Source: Rhabdornis inornatus (lineage: Eukaryota; Chordata; Aves; Passeriformes; Rhabdornithidae). Taken from it: 64,000 nt of DNA. How positions within the stretch are numbered: position 1 is the stretch's first letter; the number at the start of each line of letters is the position of its first letter. The notes below the pieces were generated by a model that was given only the letters and a program-made list of their open reading frames with translations, did not search any database and had not been told where the DNA came from. The DNA lies in NCBI GenBank assembly GCA_013397075.1, contig VWZS01009726.1, positions 1,341,841-1,405,840 on the forward strand, in the 5' to 3' direction. A program made the translations under genes and the position numbers. Positions 38,601 to 52,500 of the stretch are shown here, in pieces.

Positions 38601-41016
38601 ATGGTCGCTAATTCTGATACATGAGAAGGTATTAATAATAACAAATGTTAAATTATTATTCTTATGACAGTGCTCTGGAAAGCTGCACTTGTTCAATTCA
38701 TTTTTGTTAAGAAAAAATGAATTTGTGTGAACATAGCTTCACCGTAGGGTTTACAATAATCAATGTATTTTTATCTGGATTACACTAGATTAACACTCTT
38801 CAGCTTGTTAGTGGAATTATTATGAGAAGCTATATAGAAAGCCATGCTAGAGTCCAAATATGGCACTCATCTCTTCAAGATTTGATGGTACTTACTCTTA
38901 ACAAATTCCTTTTGGAATACCATTTCTTCATTATTTCAGTTCTTTCAGAAAAATTATTCTAGTTGTACTTGAATCATACAGACTATGTGTTATACTCTGG
39001 GTAGACCTTTACCATCCTTTTGAAGGGACTGGTTTTCCCTTTTTGAGTCTACTGGAGGCACAAATTCTCAAAGTGATTATTACCAATTTTGAGACTGGTT
39101 TAGCCAGAGTTCCAGGGTGAATTTGTCTGATCCCATTTTCATGAAAACTTTCCTTTTATGTGAAGGTGATAAATAAGATCATGTTAAGGAAAAAAAAAAT
39201 ACACACTTCATTTACGCATTTTAACTGCAGTCTCTTAAAATCTGTTGGCAATAGTGTGTTCCTCAGGTTCTGTAATCACAATGTTCCTAGCTTTTCCAAC
39301 AGACAAATGTCATTGTGAATACAATATGAATGCTCTGGTTCTCTTCTCCTTCTCCAACTTCTGCCCTTAGGAACTTGTGTAATTCATATGTGAAATCTTA
39401 ATAATTCACATGTAGCACGTACATATTTCTTAAATCCTCTCTTTTCAAAGGCTTTCCCAGTAAAATGTCTGGAATGTTGTGTCCAGGTTTATATGCCAGT
39501 TTGGTACCTATTTGAATCATGTTCCAGGAGTGTGGAAGATCACTTTCCTATGGATTTTAAAAAAGTGTCACATTTGAACATTCTTGAAGTTTCTCTCCAA
39601 AGTGCTGTGAATCAAGCATTAAACATTAGCCTTCATTTGGAAAAACTTCCAGCTTCCCCACCATGCTTAGGGAATGGTACTTCTGGAAAAATAGCGTGTA
39701 GGATGCCTGAAAGGCTTTTATCAATTTCTGGGAGCTTTTGCCTGCAAGGGAATTAAAGGAATATGAAGATACTCTTTCGTGTGACTCTTTGGAAGTTGTT
39801 GTTGTACAAGTGAAAAGATAACAACTTTTTTAATACTGAAAAATATGTGAGTCCTAACTTCCTGATAACCTTAGTAGTTGTTTTTTAACCGTGTGGATCA
39901 CAACAGAGAGTGGTGTGACTTTGCTGCATCATCTTTGAAAGACAAGTGATGTGAAGAGGCTTAGAGATGATCGGAAGTAGTATCACAAATACTTAAAGAA
40001 GGTGTGAGTATTGTGGTGTGATTAGCAAGTACAGACAAGACCTAAGATGGAGATGTCAGTGATACATGCAGTCTTCTGGACAGAAGCTTCTTTGTTTGCT
40101 ATCCAAGCTAGTGATACACAGTGAGCAAGTAGAGCCAGGGTAAACAGACCAGAAGTGGATTCAAAACTTTAGATTTTAAAGAAGGCTAAGTCTCTGTCAA
40201 TGCAATTAAATTCTTTTTATAGTTGATTGCATTATATAGGATTTGATAAGATACCGGTCAAGAATCACAGAAAAAAAAGGTGTTTGCTACAGCAGTTTAT
40301 TAAACTTCTTCCATACTCAGTGCCAGCTACCAGTAGGAACCAGTTGTAGAACTAAGAAATGTAGAGAACCAGCCCTAGGATTATCATGGGTGGTCAGAAT
40401 GACTGTTGCTGAAAGACTAGAGAGGTATTGTTGATGGTTGTGTTTGTCCTCTGTAGAAACTTCATTTCCTATAATGGTACCTGCTTCTCAGCTATGTTCA
40501 GTGTTATCTGGTTGACTATCAATATTTGCTGTTTAGTAGCAATACAGTGACCTTCCTGAATCAGGGGAGAACTTCCTTCTATCTCAGAAGTTGTACATGT
40601 TCCTGCTATATAAAGACAGCACACACAAAGTTCTTTTAGTGATACTATCTATGGAAAAATCAACTACAGAAAGTCAGATTCATTTTTCTCCTGAATTACT
40701 GCCCAGCCCTAGATTTAGACTCAAAAATAAGAAATTTGGTTCATTCCTAAAGATAGTTTCTGAAGATTTATATGTTACTTACTGCATTGACAACATTTCG
40801 TAGAACAAACTTCGGTCTTGGAATCTCAACTGGTTCAGCAAACTCATCATAACAGTTTGTGTATGTAAATTTTGGGGGGTTTTTTTCTGTTATCCAGTCT
40901 TGGTAAAAATATTTGTTCTCAGATATATAGTGGCCCAGGACTTATCCCATAGGAAATACTCCAGACTGACTCCACCGTTAATAGACAAAGCCCCCTCTGT
41001 ATAATGGGTGTAGTTT

Positions 41017-41614
41017 TCATAGAGTTATTAAGGTTGGAAAGATGTCCAAGATCATCTGTTCCACCCTTTAAGGAAAAATCATCATGCCAACTAAACCCTA
41101 GCACAAAGTGCCATGTCCAGTAATTTCTTGAACACCTCCAGGAACAGTGACTCCACCACCTCCCTGGGCAATCCATTCCAATGCTTACCCATCCTTTCAG
41201 TGAAGAAATTCTTTCTCAGGTCCAACCTGAACCTCCTCAGGTACAGTTTGAGGCCATTTCCTCTAGCTGCCTGGGAGAATAGGCTGATCCCCACCTGGCC
41301 ACAACCTCCTTTCAGGTGGTTGTAGCGAGTGATGAGGTCTTCCCTGAACCTCCTCTTCTCCAGGATAAACACCCCCAGCTCCCTCAGCTACTCCTCAGAG
41401 GGCGTGTGCTTCAGCTCTGTTCCCGTTCTCCAGTCATGCTCCAGCACCTCAGTGTCTTTCTTGTAGTGAGAACTGAACAAAGCATTCAAGATGTGTCTTC
41501 ACCAGTGCAGAGTACAGGGGGACAATCCCTGCCCTGGTCCTGCTGGCCACACTATTGCTGGTACAGGCCAGGTGCCTTTGCCCTTCTTGGCCACCTGGAT
41601 ACCTGCTGGCTTTT
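41017..41614 (-). mobile_element. CR1 LINE 3' fragment with ORF2 C-terminus
   Basis: About 600 bp of antisense CR1. The minus-strand frame 41091-41372 (93 codons) retains the recognisable C-terminus of the CR1 ORF2 protein (endonuclease/reverse transcriptase polyprotein): EKRRFREDLITRYNHLKGG, then NFFTERMGKHWNGLPREVVE and SLFLEVFKKLLD. The + strand at 41017 starts with tcatagagttattaaggttg, the 3' terminal sequence. Upstream parts of the element (endonuclease, most of the reverse transcriptase) are missing, so it cannot move. It is the best-preserved copy in the window by reading-frame integrity. Confidence 0.93.
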
Positions 41615-43415
41615 GACTGAAGTCTCAATATTGAACAGAATGTGCTGTGTGTTCATTGTGTGATGTCTAAAACTGCTAAGGTTTGTGGTAGGGTGAAACT
41701 GCTCAAGAATGTTTCCTATTTTTCAATTTCTTTTCACCTCTATACATAGGCATTGTAGCTTCTGAGCATCCTTGTTGTCAGAGTTGTTTAACCATCATTA
41801 AACATCTCAGAAATATGTGAAGTTATTGCTGGAACATGTTCTTTTTAAATGCAGCTTATAGGCCTTACTATCAAAATGTTTCAAGAATTTCCTTTAGAAG
41901 GAAGATATTTTCAAATACTTATTCGTAGTGCTGCCTAGGAGAGGCAAAACTTAACTTTTGTTTCTTCATTTACTGAATTCTAAGACTGTTCAGTGGAATG
42001 CAGTGAAATCCTTCTGGCCTCCTTAAGTCTATTCAAAGATAAAAAGAATAACTTTATCTGTTTCTGCAGTCTTACTTTTCAACATAAGAAATGTCAAATT
42101 AATACCAAATCAAGTCTTGTCATGTTAGAAGGTTAAGACAAGGGAGTATCAAATCTGTGTTTCGAAGTGTAACTCTGAAAAATAGTAAGTGTTCCATTGT
42201 TGCAACTTTAAAAGTTCGTGTAATTAAGATGGCCATTAGTATCTCTTTGAAAAGTTCTGAGTTGCCTCTGCTATTTGTAGAAATAGCCTGCAGCTTTTAC
42301 TTCCTGAGTGGTAGTCATTACCATAAAAGGAATTAGTAGCTAAGGATTCCTGCTATACATTACATTTAATCTTGCAAATTACCCAAAGAAATGGTAGCTG
42401 TGGGGAGGAGCATAACAAGGGTAGGAATCTGGTGAAAAGCAAGGGAGAAATCTTCTTAGGGTATAGTGAGAACTTTGGTACTGGTTGCTGAGTGTGGTAT
42501 CTGATTTGAGGAAGGGGAGTAGTAGAACAGTTTTGAAAATTGGGTTGAGTCAAAACAGAGCTTCCCAACTTTGTGGATGCTATTGGCAGAATATGGATTT
42601 GTTGCTGAGGGCCAAGAAGGATTAAGATAAACCCATGTTGTACCCTGCTTGCTACATACAGAAGTTGTGGGATTTCTTAGAGAATGGTCTAGGGAGACAA
42701 AAACTTAACAGTCTGTGTGAAGAGGCTATCAGTAAAGGCACACTTTTCATGTAAATTGAAGCTTTGACAGAGATAACATTTGTTTTTTCATCTGTGGTTT
42801 GGTACATTGCTTAACAATTCTTAACACTTCCAAAAATATCTGGTAGAAATTTAAACTCCAGAATAAAGCTGCTTTCTTGTTTAGTGGTGTGTCTTGAATG
42901 AAGCACATGGGATCTGTATTCCAGTTAATTTTTACTTGTCAGAAGTGCTGACACTGCTTTCTACTAACTGGAAGATCAGTATTCCCCAATGGATGAATGG
43001 AATCTGAATGGTTGCTTTAAGACAAGACTGTATGTGTTCCTCACCTTGCACAGTATTCCCTTCTAAGACAAAACTATAGCTCAAAATTACAATTGGGGCA
43101 GGTTGAAAACCTTTTCTGTTTTTTAGACTTTTTTCTAGGCTAACAGTTACAGGAAGGTGATTAATACTTAGAGGAATTAGAATTTAAAATGTAATTAATT
43201 GGAGAAATTATATAATTAGAATTGTCCTCTTTTTAAAATTACTGTAGATACCCTCAAATCCTGGAAAGAGTGCACATAGAAGCAAAGATTCATACATTAA
43301 ACAAAAAAGGAGGGGAGATAATGCACGGAATGGTAGCAAGATGTCTTTAGATAACTAATATTTTCTAGATAATAATGAGTCGGGGAGGTTGGAATAAATT
43401 TACCTAAAATAAAAT

Positions 43416-43520
43416 TTTAAAAAAGAAAGAAAAGAAAAAAAAAATTAAATGAACTGTCAGAATCCAAGTTAAGGAGGTTGTGTATGTTTTGTTGGTTTTT
43501 TGTTGTTTTTTTTTTTTAAT
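43416..43520. repeat. Opposed A-rich and T-rich tracts
   Basis: An A-rich, G-sprinkled run (about 43416-43448) is followed within 50 bases by a T-rich run (about 43489-43519). The two could pair in the pre-mRNA about 450 bases upstream of exon 9. They are probably ordinary low-complexity sequence. Confidence 0.8.
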
Positions 43521-43966
43521 TAAGAATGTGTGGCAGAAATTGCTAGTGCTTATACACTGATCATTAAGTCTTCATCACTGGACCTTAGTAAGAATCTTTT
43601 TGATCTTTCCTTTTTTCTGTCATCAACTTGCTTTTGTTGATCATTTTCTAATAGCTGATATTCTGAACCTTAGATACGATTTTTATTTATTCTTTTTTGG
43701 TGGTGGGAGTTTTTTTTGTTCCGTCTTCTCTGAAATGATCCCTTCTCTACTTGCAGTGGTCAGCTAAAGTTCCTGGGAAATACACTGCAACTACCTAGAT
43801 TGCATCTTGATCTAGCAATGATGTACTTCCTACCAATCTTATTTAGACCTTTTATGAACACAGTTATATTAGAAATACACATTAAAATATGCAGGTTATA
43901 TTTAGTGTGTTTTTATATAAACATGAAACAACATAACTGTTCAGTTTTTCTGAATTATTATTCTAG

Positions 43967-44596
43967 GATCAAGACAACCTTTAATCCAACAATCTCAACC
44001 TCCACCTTATTCATCACCTAGAGATGTTCCCCCAGACATATTGTTAGATTCTCCAGAAAGAAAGCAAAAGAAACAAAAGAAAATGAAGTTAGGCAAGGAT
44101 GAAAAAGACCAGACTGAAAAAGCTGCAATGTATGATATCATTAGCTCTCCTTCCAAGGACTCCACTAAGCTTACATTAAGACTGTCTCGTGTAAGATCTT
44201 CGGATATGGACCAGCAGGATGATATGCTTTCTGGTTTGGAAAACAGCAGTGTGTCAGAGGGTGATATTCCTTTTAATGTGCAGTACCCAGGACAGACTTC
44301 TAAAACACCCGTTACTCCACAGGATGTTAACCGCCCATTAAACACTGCTCAGTGTTTACTGCAGCATGAACAGACAGCTTTCCTTCAGGCACAAGTGCCT
44401 GTTTTACAACAGAACACTTCAGTTGCTGCAAAACAACCTCAAACTCCTGTGGTACAGACACAGCAACAGGTTTCGCAACAAGGAGCTATAACGTCATATG
44501 ATGAAGTAGAATTGGATGCATTGGCTGAAATTGAGCGGATAGAACGTGAATCAGCTATTGAAAGGGAGCGATTTTCAAAAGAAGTGCAAGATAAAG
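43967..44596 (+). CDS. NIPBL: NIPBL exon 9, residues 290-499
   Basis: This 630-nt exon encodes 210 residues of the cohesin loader. In order, it contains a Gln/Pro-rich start (SRQPLIQQSQPPPYSSPRD), the conserved VPPDILLDSPERK, and a basic cluster at about residues 321-330 (RKQKKQKKMK, 44059-44088) that could serve as a nuclear localisation signal. Then come the strongly conserved AAMYDIISSPSKDSTKLTLR and LSRVRSSDMDQQ, a Gln-rich low-complexity part, and a charged segment (DEVELDALAEIERIERESA, about residues 468-490) that looks like a helix or coiled coil. Entry and exit are both phase 1, so the exon could be skipped without a frameshift. The donor is GTAAAA (44597). The antisense frame at 44007-44345 is a shadow. 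Confidence 0.97.
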
Positions 44597-44620
44597 GTAA
44601 AAGGATTGTGTGTGTGTATA

Positions 44621-44683
44621 TACACTATATATTATATAAATATATATATATGCATATAAACCCCATATATATATATATATAAA
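44621..44683. repeat. TA-rich low-complexity tract
   Basis: Alternating TA/ATAT sequence starts about 25 bases downstream of the exon 9 donor, interrupted by GCATATAAACCCC. It makes the open frame of exon 9 appear to run on to 44682. Confidence 0.9.
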
Positions 44684-45741
44684 AAAACTTCTTGTCATTG
44701 TCACATAGTTCAATTCTGTTTACTCAGTGTAGGTTCTTCTGCGACATTCATCTCCATTCCCTTCCAAAAATGAACTGTAATCTTTCATATATGCATATTT
44801 TGAGTATCTGATATTCTTTATTTTGGGTCTTAATGGATGGAAAGTGAAATTCTTATGTTTCAAAATTCTTTTAAAATACTCTTACTTTATTTTACTTTAA
44901 AATACTCTTACCAAATGAAGTACAGCTGATGTTGTTTAGAGTTTCTAAAATCCTAGCAGTACCATAAATCAAAATTTGTAGTAAGTTTTGATAGTTGTGT
45001 TATTTATCCATGTTGCATAATTTAAGAAAATGCAGGAAAACTGTTTTATCCCATTTCTACTCATATCCCCATTTGGATTTCATTTGAAGGAGATGTTAGA
45101 CTAAAATCACATCTGTTCTGTTCTTTTGAAGGTAGTGTAATGATTGGGTAATATATACAATTATTTTGTCTCTAATGTTTGTTCAATAAGTGGATATTAA
45201 TTATTATGTAGGCATTAGAAACTTTAGAGAACTACCATATATCTGTATGGGCTGTAGCACAGAACCAGGTGGGCTTCTGAAATGTTTTATCTTCACTTCG
45301 GTAGGTGCACTTGTTGTCTTAATGGATTTAATTGAATCTATCAAATTTTTTATTTTGATTTATCTTTCTTTTTTTGCATTAACTGGTTTGAAGGTCTTTG
45401 GTTTCAGGTGTATTTTATTAATTAGATAGTAATAATCTACCATAAGTATTTTTCAGAATCTTCCCCTGCACCATGTTTAACTTCTGAGAAAAAAAAACTT
45501 TTGTAGCATAATCCTAATTTATTAGATACTCTCAAGAAAAGTCTTGCAGAATGGAAAATGGTGAAAAATCTGATTTTGGAAGTTCATAGGTGAAAATGGT
45601 CCATGTAGACATACTCTCATGGAATGATTTTACACACAGTTTGGGTCTTTCACCAGTGGAGAGGGTGCAAATTTTCTCCCTATTCAAAGTGGTCTTTTAC
45701 AATTTTTAGATATGCCTGAGTAACGAGGGGAAGAGAGACTT

Positions 45742-45765
45742 TGTGTGTGTGTATGTGTGTGTCTG
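45742..45765. repeat. Short TG microsatellite
   Basis: Interrupted TG repeats (tgtgtgtgtgtatgtgtgtg) in intron 9. Confidence 0.85.
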
Positions 45766-48700
45766 TTTGTAAACATGGTTGCAGTACTAAAAGGTTTAAC
45801 TTCCAGATGCTTCTTATTTGGTAACTAAATAAAATCTTCTTAGGAAAAACTATTTATGAATATAAGGAGAAAAAGTGTGCTCACCTCAAAAGAGATCTCT
45901 ACTCATCTCTACTGTCTTTAATTGTAATTTAATGAGATGGGGAATTTGTTTATTTGCTTAAATCTCTTCCATTAATTTTAAATTTATTGTTGGAGAGCTT
46001 GTAATTTGTGGTCTAATACTTCAAAAGCTACATTTATGTCTGCACACTTGGAATAGAATCTCTACCACATTTTACCTGAGAAGGAGCTGAAAAAATACAC
46101 AACAGGTTTCAAACACTTTGATCAAGACTGAAAACACACTTTCTGTTTTGTTGTGGCTTTCAGAAAATGTTGTGCATTAGTTGTACAGTTTGTTTACAGT
46201 AATTACACATCCATGGTGAGAGCCTTTATTTGATTCTTTTGGGGAAAGGAGTGATTTTTATGCTGTGACCTTTCCTGTTCGCCACTCGTCAATAACCATC
46301 TTCCCAAATACAAATTCTGACCTTACGGTTTCCCCTTACCTGCATCCTCTTGTAGGTCTCAGATCTTCCTGAATTCCTACAGTTGCTATAAATCAGGTAC
46401 AAGAGTTGCTGCCTTATACTGGGACAAATTATCATTATTTATTCACTTGTACTAAGCTGCCCTTATGATAGACAGCAGTGCTTTTCACGTTTTCAATCTG
46501 GCTCTTGAGGTTTCAGCCATGACTGCATAGTGTTTGGTAGAAAGATTTTTAGCAGTCTTAGAACAGATTTCCTGAAAATGTTACCTTGGAGAAATGCAAT
46601 TCTTATTTTTTTGGTAATGTTTTTGCCATTGCTTCTAAATTTATGCTATGTCTAGAAGCTGATACACTCTGGGATTTTCTAGTTAGAGCTGTTTGGTTTT
46701 GTGAGGCTGCAGGAGGAAGCATCCTCTGTTGTTCCTATAGGAATATGTCTGTTAGAAACATATTCAATAACTTCTAAATATGTCATTCATTTCTGCAAAG
46801 CTGCATAGTGTATTTATATAAAAGCCTGGCATTTGTGCCTTTTTGTACATGTACTGTAACTTAAGATCATATTATGTCAGGAAGAGAGTGTGGGTGTAGC
46901 AAGTGCTCGGTCTAATTGGAGTGGGAGTGCAGAGTGCCAGCTGATGCTTTACAATAGCAAGCATCCCTTTAGAGAACTTACTCAAAATGCTAGCACATGC
47001 TAAAACCTGCATGAAAGAGTCTTTGCTGCTTTTGTAACAGAGGCATGGGAATGCATATTACAGCCATACTGTGTTTTCTGTATATATTTACACCAGTTTC
47101 TATAAATTACTTTCAGTAAAATGGTACTCAAAAGTTTGGATAGTAGATTAGTGGTTTCTTCTGTCCTTTATTTCAGACATAAAATCTCCGTAGTTCTATA
47201 CTCCGTCATAGATTTTTCAAAGGCTTTCTTTTTAACTGTAAGTGTTTGGTTGGACAGGACATGTTCTTCTGAGGCTTATAACCAGTGAAGGACTTTATTT
47301 CAGAGAAGCAGCAGAGATGGGGGTGGGGGAGGTGCATTCTTGCGAAAAATTGTACGACATGGCTAAGGCAGTGCTAAGGTCTGGGTTTCTTTTTTAATAC
47401 TGAGGTCCTTTTATTATATTTGGTACTGGTGGGAAATGGGAATTGGAGCCTTGTGGTAATTCTAGTATTTTCTCTAATAAATCCTTGTTTCTAATGAAGC
47501 TGTTAAAATACTTAGCTTCCACTAAACAAACTCTCTCAAAGTGCGTGGCAGTCTGTGTTTCAGAAGAGGAATTAACACAATGTTTTGCAGAAGTGCCTTC
47601 TTTTTTGAAAAGTAGCTTACCTTTCTGAAATCTGATTTTCATGCTTTTGCTTTACGGAAAAGGTATCTTTAGTGCAAAAATCTCTAGTGCAAATTTGGGC
47701 TAGAGCGTGTCAGATATGTGTAAGGAGTGATTTTATTATATAGACTTTCTTCTTCATATCTGAGGTTTTTTGCAGCTATGTTTTTATAATTCTATCCTTT
47801 TGGGCTACTTGGCTCTTGGATTAAGTGGGATGTATCCTCTTCATTTATCGTGATAGAGAGGTGTGAAATTTAGCAAGCTGGTTTCATCCTTGTCCTCTGT
47901 GTGGGAGGGCAGGAGTTTGTCTCCTCTTTCTGCTTTATCCATCAAGAAAGTCTCTGTATTGATTAATTCAACAAGTAATTTTTCTGTATCTGTTAGTGAC
48001 ATTTTGAAGATCTAGGCATTTGACACCAAGAGTTACGTTCTAATACATCTCTTGCATTTAATATCTTCAGTACTCCTAAATACTGCATGGAACATGACAT
48101 AACTCAGGTCTTCAGTTCACATTGCTCCCCTCACAATGGTCTCTATACCCTCCTCAGATACAAGATGTTAATCAATACTACATCATATCTTCTCTTTTGA
48201 AAGAATATGTAGTATTACAGATAGATCTAGCTATTATTTATCAAGACTCAGATTATCTGAGTTGGAAAAAAAGTGATTAAAAAGGGATATTAGAGAAGTC
48301 GATTGACTTTTTTCGCAATTGGCAGGTGAACCATCCTCTGCTCTAGTTACATTGTGATATTTTGATGATATAATTCTTCAGAAAGGTAGTGAAACTTAAT
48401 TCACTCTTTCTTCTCTTCTAACTAATGCCAGTAGTCACAATTTCTGTACTACTTGGTGCTGTTGAAGCCTTTTGAAACACATAGAGGTCTATATCCTGAA
48501 CCAATTTTGTTCCCTTAAATGAAATTGTACTTTGTTCACATTCTGAAGTTGACTACTCCAAGAAACTACAGGAAATCCTATTAAGTTTTAGAAATTGTCC
48601 CAGGAATTTCTGTTGTTCTCAGGCATCTTTTTTCCTTTTGTGAGATGAGAATGAGAAGGGAGAAATTTCATTTTGGTAACCTCAGTTCTTTGCATTAACT

Positions 48701-49516
48701 TGTGCATTGCCACTGTTCAGGTACAAGTGGCTTATTTCTGTGTGTAGTTAAGTAGTTCAAAGTTAGTCCATCACTTCTAGACTAACCTTTCCTAGAACAT
48801 TACATTAAGTTGTTCTTCTTTTTCAAGATTTAGACCTACTACAGAATTCAGATACAAAGTTTATAAATCAGGATCTTTCATGCTTTTCTAAAACCTCCAA
48901 ATACTGTGAAGCAAAAACGTTTAACATAGTAATGCTAAAAGGAGCTCGGAGTTTTTTAGCAACAGGTAAAGGGAAAATATCCTCGAAAATTACATAAAAT
49001 CCCAGAAAGTAACCCATCTTTTTCAGATACTTTTTTTGCAAATTGGTTTAGCTTTTTTTGTTTTATTCAGATTTGCTACATTTTATTCTGAGCTTTCTGA
49101 GCTCTTCCATACACAGAATTGTGTGGTTAAGTTTTAGGCTTCTTCAAAGATACTTTTGTATAATACAGCTGTCTTAACAGATTGAGGAGTTCTGCTTGTA
49201 AAAGGCACTGTTTTCTGGCATTTGTAAGAAGAGTAGTGAAATCATTAACCATTTCATTGGGAGTTTTTTTTAAACTTAAAAGCATTAGAAGAATTTTTTT
49301 TAATGAGACAAACCAATTTGTATATTTGTGTTTTTCCCTATATATTTTACCCCTGAGGATCCATTTTACCCACTTCTTTGGAATCTTACTGTGGATTCTT
49401 TGAATTAGGAAGAAATGAAGCTGTAATAACTTTATTTCCGATAATTGGATCAGTTAGGGGGCATTTGGATGCCTGCTGTGGGGCCCTTCTTTTTTTGGTT
49501 CGTTCCAAGCCCTTAG

Positions 49517-49582
49517 CAGCAGAGACACACATCCCAAGAGTGTGAATCTGCCGGAGCAAAACTCTCAAAACTACAGTTATAG
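49517..49582 (+). other. Candidate cryptic (poison) exon in intron 9
   Basis: A 66-nt segment lies between a pyrimidine-rich tract ending in ccttag (AG at 49515-49516) and a perfect donor context ATAG|GTAAGT (GT at 49583). If it were spliced between exons 9 and 10 in the phase left by exon 9, the tenth codon would be TGA (spanning GTG TGA), giving early termination. There is no evidence that it is used; strong splice-like words arise by chance in 12 kb. Confidence 0.2.
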
Positions 49583-52500
49583 GTAAGTAACCTTTTTCTC
49601 TTACCTTATAAGTTCTTATCCAGCTCCTCTCCCTTTCTCCCCGTTACCCATCTCCCCCATAAAATTACCTAAAGAGAAAACTAATAGAAGAATACCATTA
49701 AGAATGAAAAGTTTGTTTATGTCTAGTTCTATATAGCCAATTAATTAAATGACAGAATGTGTAATTATAACCAGTATATCAGCATTCATTTCCAAAAATA
49801 TGTTGTAGGGGGCTTATTTCCTTAAAAATGGAGTTACAAGTAGTAATTTGTATAGTAATCTTGCAGATTACAGTCATTAATACCAGAAGGTGAAGAGATA
49901 GAGTGTGAAAGATAAATGAGTGTCTGGGTGGTAGAATGTGAGACTTAAGTATCATGTGTTTTGCGTATACAAGCTTTCATTAGGTCTGCATTTTGTAGTA
50001 TGATGTAATGGATGAAGCTGGCACCTTATATAGCCCTTCCAAGAAAAACCAGGTTTGCAGCCTCCAGGTCCTATAAAAGACAGATTTTCTGTTTGTGTGT
50101 GTTCAGACATGTTTTTAGAAAAGTAAGGGGAAGATTAGAGGAGTTGCAATTAAATGTCGCAATGTTACTTCCTTTTACAGTTTTTATAAAGATTAAAATA
50201 GTTAACAAATGATTTTTTTTTTTAAAAGATAGAATTTTTACTTGTGCTCATATGTAACATGAATCAAAATTCCCCTATTTATCTCAGGTTGTTCTTTATA
50301 TAGGGTAGTACAGAAAACTGCTCTTGTAAGGTGTAGAAAATAACTAAAACTGTAGCAGTTTTGCAGAAAACATTCTTTGTTTCAGTCTGCACTGTAAACG
50401 AAGAATAGAAAATTCAATATAAATTGCATGTAATGTATACCCTTGATTGTACCTGTTGGATGAGAGGATTTATGATACCCTTAACCCAGTAATGATTTAC
50501 ATTCTGGGACAGTAATTTCTTTCTAATGGATTTAAATCTGGATAAAGCAATTGCATGAATAGTTAATAAACCCTATTAAGAGCTTAATCCCAGAATTTCT
50601 GTAGTTCACAGTCACTAAGTTCGTGCTGACATCAACCTAAGAGGACACAAATTCTTTTTCATTGTCATGGAATATAAATATTGCTGATCTAGATAATTGG
50701 TGATATTTTTGAGGGCAAGGCAGAACAAAATCAACAGCTAGAAGGGAGAAGGGAAAGTCACTGCTTATTTTAAAAGTTTGCTCTCTATACAAATTAATTA
50801 GAATCTAATTGTGTATGTTAGCTGTGATACTTTAGTTTTCATTAAGTCTTGTGTCAGTATGTTGCATTTTTCTTGTGGAATTAGTTGCTGCACTGAGTAT
50901 TTCAAACTAAGTGTACTTCAGGTTTTGCTCAGATATTTTGAGTTTACAAAACTGTAATTTTGCACAAAATCACATGGATAAAACCCAATGTTTATGCTGA
51001 AAGATCTATCTCATAAATAAATTAAAGTCATATGGTTTGTGAAAGCAATATTAAATTCAGGGAGCTTAAGTCACAGTTTCCAGTCTCTAAACAAATGTAG
51101 ATATTTGATTATACTTTTCTGCAGTTCAATTTTTGTTATTTCCTGGTGTAGTATTTCCTTTGTATTACTATAATTGACAGAGAATAGTGAGTAACCAGAC
51201 ATCCTTAAGTAGAAAAATTTGTAAGACAATATGATGAGTGCATCATTGCTATATTTAAGAAAACAAGCAAAACCTCAGAATCTTCATTTTGATAAAGTCT
51301 ACTACACCTTAAGGCATGTCAGGGATTGTTGTAGCCTTTTTGTGTTTTGAACTGAGTGAGTTTAGACATCCCTTCCAATGGGACTTTTTTGGACACAGTT
51401 TTTGGACAATGACCAGAAGTTTTATGAAGGCTTTTTTACAGGTTGCTAAAGATTAGCAGGTGTTTCTGTTCTGAGTCTTGCAAGTCCATTTCTTTGAACT
51501 GCAGCAGCTGATAGTCTTCTGGTCTCTTCAGAGATTTTTGGAATTATGTACCATTCTATAAAGCTTCCTATATGAGGTTTATGACTGTCCTTTCTTATTT
51601 CTTTTGTAAAGGAGGAAGCAGTGAGAATAAAATCTTTGCCCTGTGTTGGCTGAATCTCTCCTTCAAGGGGAGGAGCTAGTGTGGAAATCTCTTCTAGTGA
51701 TGGGGGGGGGTTCAATTCCTTTTTTTCAGTTGGCATAAGACTTTGAGGAGAGGTCAGATGAGAGCAAACTCTTAGAGTTTTTCAATGGTGTGCATACATG
51801 AAGGAGCAGAAAAGAACAGATATTTGCCCTCCTTCTACTGATAGGTCATCCATTGGTACCATTGAAGTAATTTTAAAGATTCCTTGTATGCAGATTAGAT
51901 TCTTGTGGTCTACACAGCACTGTTGGCTGGGCGGACAGGGCACTTAGACTTTGAAGAGATCTGTGAAAAATAACTAAGAAAAGGAAACAGTTGACAGTAG
52001 ACATATATTTGTTATTTGGGCATTTGTTGAAAATTTCTATTCTTGATTGCTATCTTAGTTAAGATAAGCTTATAACTGGCCTCTGTCTGACTTACCTCTA
52101 ATGTTGTTAAAAAATAGAAGGTTTGATAATACAGTGGTAATAACCACTTAGGACTAGTATATTTGAGCTAAATTCGTTAATTAGTGATATGATTAAATAA
52201 GTGCTATTTCAAATGAGTGGAAGCATACCCCAGTAATCTCTAATATGAGAGATTAGAAGAGTTAGAGGTTTAAAGATGTAAAGCTCGTAAAGGTTATCCT
52301 CTACAAAAAGGCAGTTTATACTTTCAATTACCATTTAAATAGTTCATCTAGAATTCAACATTAGAGGATCAATCTTTTTTTTGTGTGTGAAGAGGAGAAC
52401 ATTCACATTTAACCATTTTGAATATAAAGTCTCCCACTGAGTCCCTTGCAAGGTGTAAATGGGGAAGCAAAAATTTATCTGTTATGTCTATTTATAAGTA

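Larger units (their letters stand above)
34506..43966 (+). other. NIPBL intron 8
   Basis: A 9.5 kb intron with donor GTAGTC and acceptor ttattctag. It contains a sense CR1 3' end (35385-35612), an antisense CR1 with the C-terminal part of its second reading frame (41017-41614), and opposed A-rich and T-rich tracts at 43416-43520. Nothing else is recognised between 35613-41016 and 41615-43415 beyond AT-rich unique sequence. Confidence 0.88.

Noticed and set aside
49320..49350. TATA-like and polyadenylation-like words scattered in introns
   Set aside because: AT-rich introns contain many such words; none sits in a supporting context, so no promoter or poly(A) site is called.
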